A stretch of 64,000 nt of DNA from Mycobacterium sp. GA-1199. GTDB taxonomy: Bacteria > Actinomycetota > Actinomycetes > Mycobacteriales > Mycobacteriaceae. The translations under genes and the position numbers were made by a program. This document shows, one piece after another, positions 35,278 to 42,547 of this stretch. Below the pieces are notes generated by a model. It had not been told where the DNA came from and made no database searches. It worked only from the letters and a program-made list of their open reading frames with translations. The stretch covers positions 248,001 to 312,000 of the forward strand of contig NZ_LQIX01000012.1 in NCBI RefSeq assembly GCF_001500045.1, in the 5' to 3' direction. How positions within the stretch are numbered: the first letter of the stretch is position 1; each line of letters begins with the position of its first letter.

Positions 35278-36693
35278 ATGACAACGACCCCCACCCTCGG
35301 CACGCCCGCGCGTCAACGTCCGCGCGGTTTGCGTCCACTGCTACTTCGTTTGCATTTCTATGCCGGCGTTTTCGTCGGCCCGTTCATTTTGATCGCCGCT
35401 GTCACCGGTTTGTTGTACGCGGTCATCCCCCAGATCGACGAGACTGTCTTCCGCTCGACGGTCACCGTCGATGACGTCGGCGAGCACCGACTACCCCTTG
35501 CCGAACAGCTGCGCGCCGTGCGTGCCGCGTATCCCGACGGGGTGGTGGAGCGAATCGGCCCGCCCGTTGCGGCTGATGACACCACGCGCGTCGTGCTCGC
35601 CGTCGACGACGTGCCGCCCGACTATGCGAGAACGGTGTTCGTCGACCCCTACCGCGGTGAGATCCGTGGCGCGCTGACCACGTACGGCCAGTGGCTGCCG
35701 GTTCGCGCATGGTTCGACGAACTGCACCGCAACCTGCATCTCGGTGCGGTGGGCCGCAACTACAGCGAGCTTGCGGCGAGCTGGTTGTGGGTGATCGCAC
35801 TCGCGGGCCTGGCGCTGTGGTACCTGCACCGCCGCGACACCGGGAAACTGCGTCGGATCGCGCTCCCCGACCGCGACAAGACGGGCCGTCGCCGCACCCT
35901 CTCCTGGCATGGCGCGGTGGGGGTTTGGATCATCGTTGCGCTACTCGGGCTGTCGGTCACCGGCATCACCTGGTCGCGGTACGGCGGCGAGACGGTCAAC
36001 CTACTGCAGGAAAGGCTGAACACCACTGAGCCGTCGGTAAACACCGCACTCATGCAGTCCGCCCACACCGGGGCGGGGCACGGGCATCACCACCCAGGGA
36101 CCGCCGTCGGCGACGGTGATCTCGCGCTGCACGGTGCGGATGCTGCGCTGAGCGCGGCGCTCGCAGCCGGCCTGTCCGGCCCGATGTGGATGTATCCGCC
36201 GAGCGGTGACGGCCAGGGTTGGGAAGTCGCGGAGAACAAGCGTGACTGGCCCACTCGATACGACGCGGTCTCGGTGGATCCCGATTCCGGAGCGATCATC
36301 GACCGGGTGAATCAGGCCGACTGGCCGTTCCTGGCCAAACTCACCAACTGGGCGATCGACGCGCACATGGGAGTGCTGTTCGGAGTTGTGAATCAGATTG
36401 TGTTGGCGCTCACCACAATCGGACTGATCACGATCGTCGTCCGCGGTTACCTCATGTGGTGGCAACGCAGGCCGACAAGGGGATCGGGGTGGGCGGCGGG
36501 CCGCCCGCCGATGCGAGGCGTTCTGCGTGGAATGCACCCGGCCGTGACCGCATTGCTCGTCGCAGGTGCGGTGGCAGTGGGCTGGGCGTTGCCGTTGTTC
36601 GGCCTCAGCCTCGCCGCGTTCCTGGCCGTCGATCTCATCGTCGCAGCGGTCAAGAAGCGGGGCGTGGCAGAGGAGGCGAAAGTCGATGTCTGA
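35278..36693 (+). CDS. PepSY-associated transmembrane protein (PepSY-TM)
   Basis: 471 residues from ATG 35278. Four main helices are seen at about 22-45, 165-183, 215-238 and 370-392, with two more near the C-terminus. This is the PepSY_TM layout, including LRLHFYAGVFVGPFIL at the start and LHRNLHLG. A His-rich stretch (GHGHHHPG, about 264-271) lies in the extracytoplasmic loop. Proteins of this type are tied to iron or copper reduction and uptake. It overlaps the PCu(A)C gene by eight bases. Confidence 0.85.
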   Translation: MTTTPTLGTPARQRPRGLRPLLLRLHFYAGVFVGPFILIAAVTGLLYAVIPQIDETVFRSTVTVDDVGEHRLPLAEQLRAVRAAYPDGVVERIGPPVAADDTTRVVLAVDDVPPDYARTVFVDPYRGEIRGALTTYGQWLPVRAWFDELHRNLHLGAVGRNYSELAASWLWVIALAGLALWYLHRRDTGKLRRIALPDRDKTGRRRTLSWHGAVGVWIIVALLGLSVTGITWSRYGGETVNLLQERLNTTEPSVNTALMQSAHTGAGHGHHHPGTAVGDGDLALHGADAALSAALAAGLSGPMWMYPPSGDGQGWEVAENKRDWPTRYDAVSVDPDSGAIIDRVNQADWPFLAKLTNWAIDAHMGVLFGVVNQIVLALTTIGLITIVVRGYLMWWQRRPTRGSGWAAGRPPMRGVLRGMHPAVTALLVAGAVAVGWALPLFGLSLAAFLAVDLIVAAVKKRGVAEEAKVDV

Positions 36694-37204
36694 CAGGATC
36701 TTTCACGGGCTGCTGCTTCTCATCGCAGCGACCGTCGCCGGTTGCACCACACACGGGCAACACGACGAAGGGCCGATGGCCTCCGAGGTGACCCTCGCCG
36801 ACCAGTGGGCCAGTTCGGCGCAGACCGGTATGGCCGCGGTGTTCGGCACGCTCACCAACGCCGGACACCACGACGCGCGCATCGTCTCGGGACGGTCGGA
36901 TACGGCCGGACGGGTCGAGGTGCACGAAGTCGCCGCCGATACGGGAGCCAGGACCATGCGCCCCAAGGACGGAGGCCTCGTGATCCCCGCCGGGAGCTCA
37001 CGCACCTTGGTCCCGGGGGGAGATCATCTGATGCTGATGGACCTCAAACAGCCACTGCTGCCCGGTTCCGAGGTGACACTGACCGTCGAGTTCGAGGACG
37101 GCTCGACGCTGCCGGTCACCGCCCAGGTGCGTGACTTCGCTGGTGCCAATGAGGATTACCAGCCGTCCGCAGGCGGTTCCGCGCCGCACCATGACCATGG
37201 GTGA
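36686..37204 (+). CDS. PCu(A)C-type copper chaperone lipoprotein
   Basis: 172 residues. A lipoprotein signal ends in VAGC (Cys at about 20). The domain follows the DUF461/PCu(A)C pattern, with VEVHEV, a Met-rich GGDHLMLMDLK and a C-terminal His-rich PHHDHG, all potential copper ligands. Such chaperones deliver Cu(I) outside the membrane, for example to cytochrome oxidase. It is translated in overlap with both neighbours, so the three proteins are probably made together. Confidence 0.87.
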   Translation: MSDRIFHGLLLLIAATVAGCTTHGQHDEGPMASEVTLADQWASSAQTGMAAVFGTLTNAGHHDARIVSGRSDTAGRVEVHEVAADTGARTMRPKDGGLVIPAGSSRTLVPGGDHLMLMDLKQPLLPGSEVTLTVEFEDGSTLPVTAQVRDFAGANEDYQPSAGGSAPHHDHG

Positions 37205-38408
37205 CGGTGTGGCGGACGGTCGTTTCCACCTCAATCGGCGTCGTCTTCTCGCGGGCAGCGCCGTCACAGTGGCGGCGGGGGCGACGCTGACGCACAGCGG
37301 GATCGCCCAGTCCGCTGTTGCCACCGAAGCCGTTGACCGGGCCGTCGAACCGTTTCACGGAGAGCATCAGACCGGTGTCGCGACGCCCCCGCAGGCGCAT
37401 GCGTTGTTCATCGCACTCGACCTCGAACCGCAGCCTCACCGCAGTCCGCGGGAGACATTGGCAGCGGTGCTGAAACTGTGGACGTCGGACGCCGAGCGAT
37501 TGACTCAAGGCGTTCCCGCGTTGGCCGACACCGAACCAGAACTGGCGCAACGGCCGGCCAGGCTCACCGTCACCGTCGGTGTCGGACCGGGCCTGTTCGA
37601 CCGGATCGGGCTCGGGCATCGGCGCCCACGGGCGGTGGCTGACCCGCCGAGCTTCGCCACCGACCGGCTCGAGCCGCAGTGGTGCGGCGGTGACCTACTG
37701 CTGCAGATCTGCGCCGACGACCCCATCACCGTCGCGCACACCAGCCGGGTCCTGCTGAAGAACGTGCGCACCATGACCCGTCAGCGATGGCGGCAGAGTG
37801 GATTTCGCCAAGCGGCGGGCTCGGGTGCGCACAGCATGCGAAATCTGATGGGCCAGATCGACGGGACGGCCAACATCGTCGACGAGGCGGGTTTCGGTCG
37901 ACACGTCTGGGACCACGGTGACGATCAGCCGTGGTTCGCGGGCGGCACTGTTCTGGTCCTTCGCCGGATCCGCGCCGAGATGGACACCTGGGACGAACTC
38001 GACCGAGCCAGCAAGGAACTCAGCATCGGCCGTCGCCTCGACAGCGGCGCCCCATTGACCGGGAGCACGGAAGACGATGCGCCGGACTTCGATGCGGCCG
38101 AGGACGGCATCCCGGTGATCCCGCCGAACGCGCACATCGCGCTGGCCCGTCCGCACGGCGACGACGAACGGTTTCTTCGCAGGCCCTACAACTACGACGA
38201 TTCGCCGCCCGCCGGGCGCATCACGGAGAGCGGGCTCATCTTCGCTGCGTATCAACGTGATCCGGCCGTGCAGTTCACACCGGTGCAGCGTCGGCTCGCT
38301 GCGGCCGACGCGTTGAACGAGTGGATCACAACAATCGGGTCGGCGACATTCGCGATCCTGCCGGGAACCGATTCGGGCGGCTACCTGGGTCAGACACTGC
38401 TGTCGTAG
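37191..38408 (+). CDS. Tat-exported DyP-type heme peroxidase
   Basis: 405 residues from ATG 37191 (ATG 37197 also possible), overlapping the chaperone gene by 14 bases. The N-terminus has a twin-arginine signal (RRRLLAG followed by a hydrophobic stretch to about residue 40). The DyP signature GxxDG is present as GQIDG, and a likely proximal heme His lies in NAHIA. This matches EfeB-like peroxidases exported folded with heme. With PepSY-TM and PCu(A)C upstream, it suggests an extracytoplasmic metal/heme redox system. Confidence 0.88.
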   Translation: MTMGDGVADGRFHLNRRRLLAGSAVTVAAGATLTHSGIAQSAVATEAVDRAVEPFHGEHQTGVATPPQAHALFIALDLEPQPHRSPRETLAAVLKLWTSDAERLTQGVPALADTEPELAQRPARLTVTVGVGPGLFDRIGLGHRRPRAVADPPSFATDRLEPQWCGGDLLLQICADDPITVAHTSRVLLKNVRTMTRQRWRQSGFRQAAGSGAHSMRNLMGQIDGTANIVDEAGFGRHVWDHGDDQPWFAGGTVLVLRRIRAEMDTWDELDRASKELSIGRRLDSGAPLTGSTEDDAPDFDAAEDGIPVIPPNAHIALARPHGDDERFLRRPYNYDDSPPAGRITESGLIFAAYQRDPAVQFTPVQRRLAAADALNEWITTIGSATFAILPGTDSGGYLGQTLLS

Positions 38409-38423
38409 GCGGGTGGGACGCGG

Positions 38424-38840
38424 CTAGAAGGGACTGCTGTTCTGCTGCCAGCGTGCTTCTTCCGGACGGGGGCCGAAGCGGCGGATGTAGTCCTCGTGCA
38501 TCCGCGCGTCCTTCTTGCGTTTGATCTCGTCGACCAGGTTCTGGTCCAGCCCGTGCTGAGTCAGACGGTGCCGACGCCAGATCTTGTTGAGCGCGAGTGC
38601 CATCAGGATTGCCCAAATGTAGATCGGTGCAGTCATTTCCAGGTGTACATACAGCGATGCCGGAAGCAGCCAGAACGGAGCCAGCACGAACAGGGGTGGG
38701 ATCGCCATCCGGATCATGTGGCGGCGCAGCGCGCCGGGGCCGGCCAGGTCGCGTGCCACCCACTCGCGCATGGAGTCCGGAAGCCGGCGTCCATACGAAT
38801 AGGTGATGTACTGAACGATGTTGGGGCGGGCGGCAGCCAC
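38424..38840 (-). CDS. DUF5313-type small membrane protein
   Basis: 138 residues from a GTG at 38840, chosen for the excellent AAGGAGG site six bases upstream. The N-terminus (NIVQYITYSYGRRLPDSM) and two adjacent helices (about 45-65 and 68-90) followed by a charged cytoplasmic tail match the mycobacterial DUF5313 family as I recall it. It lies 17 bases after the MarR-type gene on the same strand, so it is likely co-regulated with it. Function unknown. Confidence 0.75.
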   Translation of the reverse strand: MAAARPNIVQYITYSYGRRLPDSMREWVARDLAGPGALRRHMIRMAIPPLFVLAPFWLLPASLYVHLEMTAPIYIWAILMALALNKIWRRHRLTQHGLDQNLVDEIKRKKDARMHEDYIRRFGPRPEEARWQQNSSPF

Positions 38841-38857
38841 AGATCCTCCTTGAGTAG

Positions 38858-39358
38858 TCAGCTGTCGAGTGCGCCCGCGGCGAGGGCGGCGGTGTTCACG
38901 CGGTTCAACACGTTGCGAAGAGCTTCGAGTTCGGCGAGGTCGACACCGAGGCGCTCGACGACGGCGGGCGGTATCTCCAGCGCACGGCGCCGTAGCCGCA
39001 CACCTTCCTCGGTGAGCCGCACATCGGTGGCCCGTTCGTCGACCGCGCTGCGTGTCCTGGTGATGAAACCGAGCGACTCGAGGCGTTTGAGCATCGGGGA
39101 CAGCGTTGCCGAGTCGAGTTGCAAGGCGTTCGCAATGTCCTTGACCGACAGCGGCTTTGTGGGCGGCTCTGCCGTCTCCCCGGTCTGGTAGTGATCCCAC
39201 AGCGCCAGCATGACGAGGTACTGGGGATGGGTGAGTCCGAGCGGTTCGAGAAGGGGGCGGTACACCGCCAGCACGGCCCGGTGGGTGACCGCCAGCGCAA
39301 AGCAAACTTGCTGTTCGAGCGCGAGCGGGTCTACCTGGACCGGCATTGACGTGGACAC
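38858..39358 (-). CDS. MarR-family regulator, OhrR-like
   Basis: 166 residues from GTG 39358, or 162 from ATG 39346; the GGAG at about 39361-39364 fits neither start ideally. The winged-helix core is clear (LTHPQYLVMLALW, LSVKDIANALQLDSATLSPMLKRLE). The N-terminal QVCFAL carries a Cys at the position of the peroxide-sensing Cys of OhrR. No ohr peroxidase gene is adjacent; the DUF5313 gene downstream is the only obvious partner. Probably a redox-responsive autorepressor. Confidence 0.85.
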   Translation of the reverse strand: MSTSMPVQVDPLALEQQVCFALAVTHRAVLAVYRPLLEPLGLTHPQYLVMLALWDHYQTGETAEPPTKPLSVKDIANALQLDSATLSPMLKRLESLGFITRTRSAVDERATDVRLTEEGVRLRRRALEIPPAVVERLGVDLAELEALRNVLNRVNTAALAAGALDS

Positions 39359-39370
39359 AACTCCATCGTG

Positions 39371-39393
39371 TGCTAATAGTTAGCCCCCTAGCA
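39371..39393. promoter_or_regulatory. candidate MarR operator
   Basis: GCTAA-TAG-TTAGC (39372-39384) is a perfect 5-bp inverted repeat, followed at once by CCCCCTAGCAA, which repeats the TAGC half-site. It is the most AT-rich patch in the neighbourhood and lies 13 bases upstream of the MarR gene's GTG, on the side shared with the divergent small acidic gene. Autoregulation is the simplest reading. Confidence 0.45.
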
Positions 39394-39451
39394 ATGTACT
39401 TCTGGTCACATAGAGGGTTTTGTCGGAGCGCAAGCGGTCGATCCTGATCGG

Positions 39452-39607
39452 ATGTCAACGCAGAACGATCCGCCGGCGAATCCGATGGACGCCACCAAGG
39501 TCACCGAGGAACAGCGCGCACTTCAGGACGATCTGGACCACCGCGACGACGATCCGGACGCTCCCGGTGGGCATCAGGACCGTCACGACGTCGCCGACGA
39601 GACCTGA
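39452..39607 (+). CDS. 51-residue very acidic protein
   Basis: ATG 39452 to TGA 39605-39607. The product is hydrophilic and strongly acidic (many Asp/Glu with several His), with a middle TEEQRALQDDLDHRDDDPDA and no hydrophobic core, so it is probably disordered. Its stop is directly followed by the last codon of the convergent rsbP-like gene. Two stress-type genes flank it and it may belong with them, but I do not recognise a family. Confidence 0.5.
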   Translation: MSTQNDPPANPMDATKVTEEQRALQDDLDHRDDDPDAPGGHQDRHDVADET

Positions 39608-40768
39608 CTAGACGTTCGCAGGCACGCCGAGCGCGAGAACTGCTGCATCATCCTTGAGTCCGCGCCCGAAGCTGGTGAGGAGTTCCTTCAGCGCGTGGAC
39701 GACGGTGTCCGCGGTGGCGGGTGCGCGGGCGTCCAGAAACGCGAGCAGGGCGCCCTCGTCGTCATAGCGCCGATGGCCGGTTCCGGTGTTGGCCTCGGTC
39801 AAACCGTCGGTGTAGAGCACCATGGTGTCCCCGGGCGCCAGGTGGAACCTGTGGGCGACGAACCGCGCGTCATCGGTGATCCCGGCGGCATGACCCCCGA
39901 CGGTGTCGGCGTAATAGGCCGATCCGTCGGCGCTGATAAGCAACGGTGGGGGATGACCGCCGCTGGCGACCTCGACGTCGAAGCCGGCGCCGCTCATGGT
40001 GAGGCTTCCGTCGATCACCGTGCACAGTCGGTTGCCGCTGATTTCGACGTCCTGCATCAGCACCGAGTTGAGCACAAAAAGTGCCTTCACCGGATCATGG
40101 TCGGCGACCGCCGCCGAGCGCAGCACATACCGTGCCAGTCCCGCGACCACCGCGGCGTCGACCCCTTTTCCTGCGACGTCGCCGAGGAAGAATCCCCACG
40201 TGGAGCGTGACAGCGGGAACAGATCGTAGAAGTCGCCGCCGACGTCGTCGTCCGATGCGGTGTGGTAGTAGGCGGCGGCGTCCAGCCCCGGCGGCGGCGC
40301 GAGAAGCGGCGGAAGCAGTGAGCGGCGCAAGGTTTCGGCGAACACCTGCACCCGTCGGCGTTCGGTCTCGGCGCGCTCGCGCTGCGCGAGCAGTTCCCGC
40401 TCGTACGATCGCCGATCCTTCGCGTCGACCGCGCTGACGCGCATCAGCTCCGGATGTCCTTCGGCGTCGAACTTCATGTTGGCAGTGAGGAATATCGGTA
40501 GCCGCGTCCCGTCGGCGGTCAGGAAATCCACCGTCACGCCATCGAGTTTTCCACTCATCCGCAGAATCGCCCGGAAGTGGGTGTCGTAGTGCACGCGGCC
40601 ACCGACGGTCAACAAGTCGGTGATCAGCTTGCCGTGCAAGCTATTACGCTCGTAGCCCAGCCAGTTGGCCAGTGTCGTGTTGGCTCGGATGATGCGGCCG
40701 TCCGGATGGGCGATCGCGTTGCCGGTGGGCGCGTTCTCCCAGTGATCGTCGAAATCGAACCCGGTCAT
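39608..40768 (-). CDS. rsbP: PAS-PP2C phosphatase (RsbP-like)
   Basis: 386 residues. An N-terminal PAS domain (about 12-130, NAIAHPDGRIIRANTTLANWLGY region split by a typical gap) is followed by a short coiled linker (RERAETERRRVQ) and a PP2C/SpoIIE phosphatase domain (about 165-386). Its metal-binding Asp motifs GGDFYD, GDVAGKG and LYTDGLTE are intact. In Bacillus subtilis RsbP with RsbQ senses energy stress and dephosphorylates an anti-anti-sigma factor. It overlaps the RsbQ-like gene by four bases (ATGA), the same pairing. Confidence 0.87.
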   Translation of the reverse strand: MTGFDFDDHWENAPTGNAIAHPDGRIIRANTTLANWLGYERNSLHGKLITDLLTVGGRVHYDTHFRAILRMSGKLDGVTVDFLTADGTRLPIFLTANMKFDAEGHPELMRVSAVDAKDRRSYERELLAQRERAETERRRVQVFAETLRRSLLPPLLAPPPGLDAAAYYHTASDDDVGGDFYDLFPLSRSTWGFFLGDVAGKGVDAAVVAGLARYVLRSAAVADHDPVKALFVLNSVLMQDVEISGNRLCTVIDGSLTMSGAGFDVEVASGGHPPPLLISADGSAYYADTVGGHAAGITDDARFVAHRFHLAPGDTMVLYTDGLTEANTGTGHRRYDDEGALLAFLDARAPATADTVVHALKELLTSFGRGLKDDAAVLALGVPANV

Positions 40769-41565
40769 GTCGGAAGCGCGAACTCCGCGATCGCTTGGGC
40801 CGTGGCACCCGGATCGCTGACGTGGGGGCAGTGGCCGGTGGCGTCGAGTGTGACCAGATGACTATCTGAAATATGTTGGTGCACATACGCTCCGACGGAT
40901 CGCGGGGCGATCGCATCCTCGGAACACTCCAGGATCAGCGTGGGCACCGAGACCCGCGGGAGGTCGGTGCGGTTGTCGGACAGGAACGTGGCGCGGGCGA
41001 ACACACGCGCGCACTCGGGATCGGTTCGGCAGAAGCTCGATTCGAGTTCCTCGGCCAGCTCGGGCCGGTCGCTATTACCCATGATCACCGGGGCCATGGC
41101 ATGCGACCAGCCGAGGTAGTTCAGTTCAAGGGACTCCAACAGTTCGTCGATGTCGGCCCTCGAGAATCCGCCGTGGTAGCCGTCGTCATCGATGTAGCGA
41201 GGTGATGGAGTGACCATGACCAGCTTGGCGATTCGGTGGGGCTCCCTGATGACCGCGAGGACTCCGATCATCGCCGCCACCGAATGCCCGACGAAGATCA
41301 CGTCGCGCAGGTCGAGTTCGCGCAGGATTTCGACGATGTCGTCGGCGTAGCCGTCCAGCGACGAGTACTTGGTGTCGTCCCAGGCCTTCGGGTCCGCCGC
41401 GCCGGAGCCGACGTGGTCCATCAACACGATGCGAAAGTCCGCCTGCAGTCTGTCGACGATGAGCCGCCACAGGTTCTGGTCACAGCCGAAACCGTGGGCC
41501 AGGAGAAGCGTCGGACCGCTGTCGCGGCCAACGACCCTGATGTTGTTCCTGGTCCAGACGTCCAT
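40765..41565 (-). CDS. rsbQ: alpha/beta-hydrolase activator (RsbQ-like)
   Basis: 266 residues from ATG 41565; the longer frame upstream is rejected because the protein then aligns with RsbQ from its first residues (TRNNIRVVG, then LLAHGFGCDQNLW). The catalytic triad is Ser in GHSVAA, Asp in CSEDAIAP and His in TGHCPH. RsbQ is required for RsbP to respond to energy stress, probably through a small hydrophobic ligand. Translation is coupled to the phosphatase gene, and the divergent gene encodes a sigma factor. Confidence 0.88.
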   Translation of the reverse strand: MDVWTRNNIRVVGRDSGPTLLLAHGFGCDQNLWRLIVDRLQADFRIVLMDHVGSGAADPKAWDDTKYSSLDGYADDIVEILRELDLRDVIFVGHSVAAMIGVLAVIREPHRIAKLVMVTPSPRYIDDDGYHGGFSRADIDELLESLELNYLGWSHAMAPVIMGNSDRPELAEELESSFCRTDPECARVFARATFLSDNRTDLPRVSVPTLILECSEDAIAPRSVGAYVHQHISDSHLVTLDATGHCPHVSDPGATAQAIAEFALPT

Positions 41566-41634
41566 GACCAGCAGCTTAGAAGCCGTCAGCCATCCACTGT
41601 GCCGCCCACCGCGGTCCGGTCGGGTCGCCAGCGT

Positions 41635-41660
41635 GTTTCGGCTGGTCATTACCCGGGTAT
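41635..41660 (+). promoter_or_regulatory. SigF-type promoter of the sigma-factor gene
   Basis: GTTT at 41635-41638 and GGGTAT at 41655-41660 are separated by 16 bases, matching the mycobacterial SigF consensus GTTT-N15-17-GGGTAT. A start site would fall near 41667, about 55 bases upstream of the GTG at 41722. It implies autoregulation of this SigF-family factor or control by the main SigF. Confidence 0.72.
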
Positions 41661-41721
41661 ACGGGTTGGTCAGGTTCAGATCCGCGAGCCGCATTCTCAT
41701 TTTCTAGGGACGGACGTACCC

Positions 41722-42507
41722 GTGGCTGGACCAAACTCCGACTATTCAGACGTGACAGAGATGTTCCGTCAGCTCAAGACCTTCAACGAAGGGTCGAGCG
41801 CCTATGACCGGCAACGCGATTTGATCTGTGAGCGGTGCCTGCCGTTGGCCGACCACATCGCACGTCGCTACCGCAACCGCGGTGAGGCACACGAGGATCT
41901 TGTGCAGGCAGCTCGTGTCGGGCTGGTCAATGCGCTGAATCGGTTCGATGTCGATAACGGATCGGAATTCCTGTCTTTCGCCGTACCGACGATGATGGGC
42001 GAGGTCCGTCGGCACTTCCGCGACCACGCGTGGGCGGTGAAAGTCCCGCGCACCGTCAAAGACCTCCAGATGCGCGTGAACAAGGCGACCGCCAAGCTGG
42101 CGCAGGGCCTGGGACGGGCACCGACCGCGACCGAGATCGCCGAGCATCTCGGGGTCGATCGCGAGCAGGTGGTGCAAGCGGCGATCGCCGGGTCGAACTA
42201 TTCGACGCTGTCGACCGATATACCGGCGATGCGCGATGACGACTCGGCGTCGATCGGTGACAGTTTCGGCGGGGACGACGCCGGCTTCGACAAGGTGCTC
42301 GACGTCGAAACCGTCCGGCCGTTGATCGCGGCCCTTCCCAGCCGCGAACGCGACGTGCTGACGTTGCGCTTCTTCGAGGACATGACGCAGAGTCAGATCG
42401 CCGCGCAGATCGGTTGTTCACAGATGCATGTGTCGCGCCTGCTCGCAAAGGCGTTGGAAACGTTGAGAAGTCAGGTCAAGGCATCATTCCTCGCCGCTGC
42501 GAGCTGA
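41722..42507 (+). CDS. SigF-family (group 3) RNA polymerase sigma factor
   Basis: 261 residues from GTG 41722; the N-terminal NSDYSDVTEMFRQL lines up with my memory of SigF starts. Region 2 (RCLPLADHIARRY, then AARVGLVNALNRFDV), the SFAVPTMMGEVRRHFRD block, region 3 and region 4.2 (MTQSQIAAQIGCSQMHVSRLL) are complete. It resembles M. tuberculosis SigF but lacks the adjacent usfX/rsbW anti-sigma gene, so it is probably a SigF paralog. Divergence from the RsbQ/RsbP-like pair suggests energy-stress control. Confidence 0.88.
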   Translation: MAGPNSDYSDVTEMFRQLKTFNEGSSAYDRQRDLICERCLPLADHIARRYRNRGEAHEDLVQAARVGLVNALNRFDVDNGSEFLSFAVPTMMGEVRRHFRDHAWAVKVPRTVKDLQMRVNKATAKLAQGLGRAPTATEIAEHLGVDREQVVQAAIAGSNYSTLSTDIPAMRDDDSASIGDSFGGDDAGFDKVLDVETVRPLIAALPSRERDVLTLRFFEDMTQSQIAAQIGCSQMHVSRLLAKALETLRSQVKASFLAAAS

Positions 42508-42547
42508 TCTCGGCCGTCAGTCCCGGAACAGCAAGCTCGAGCGACAG

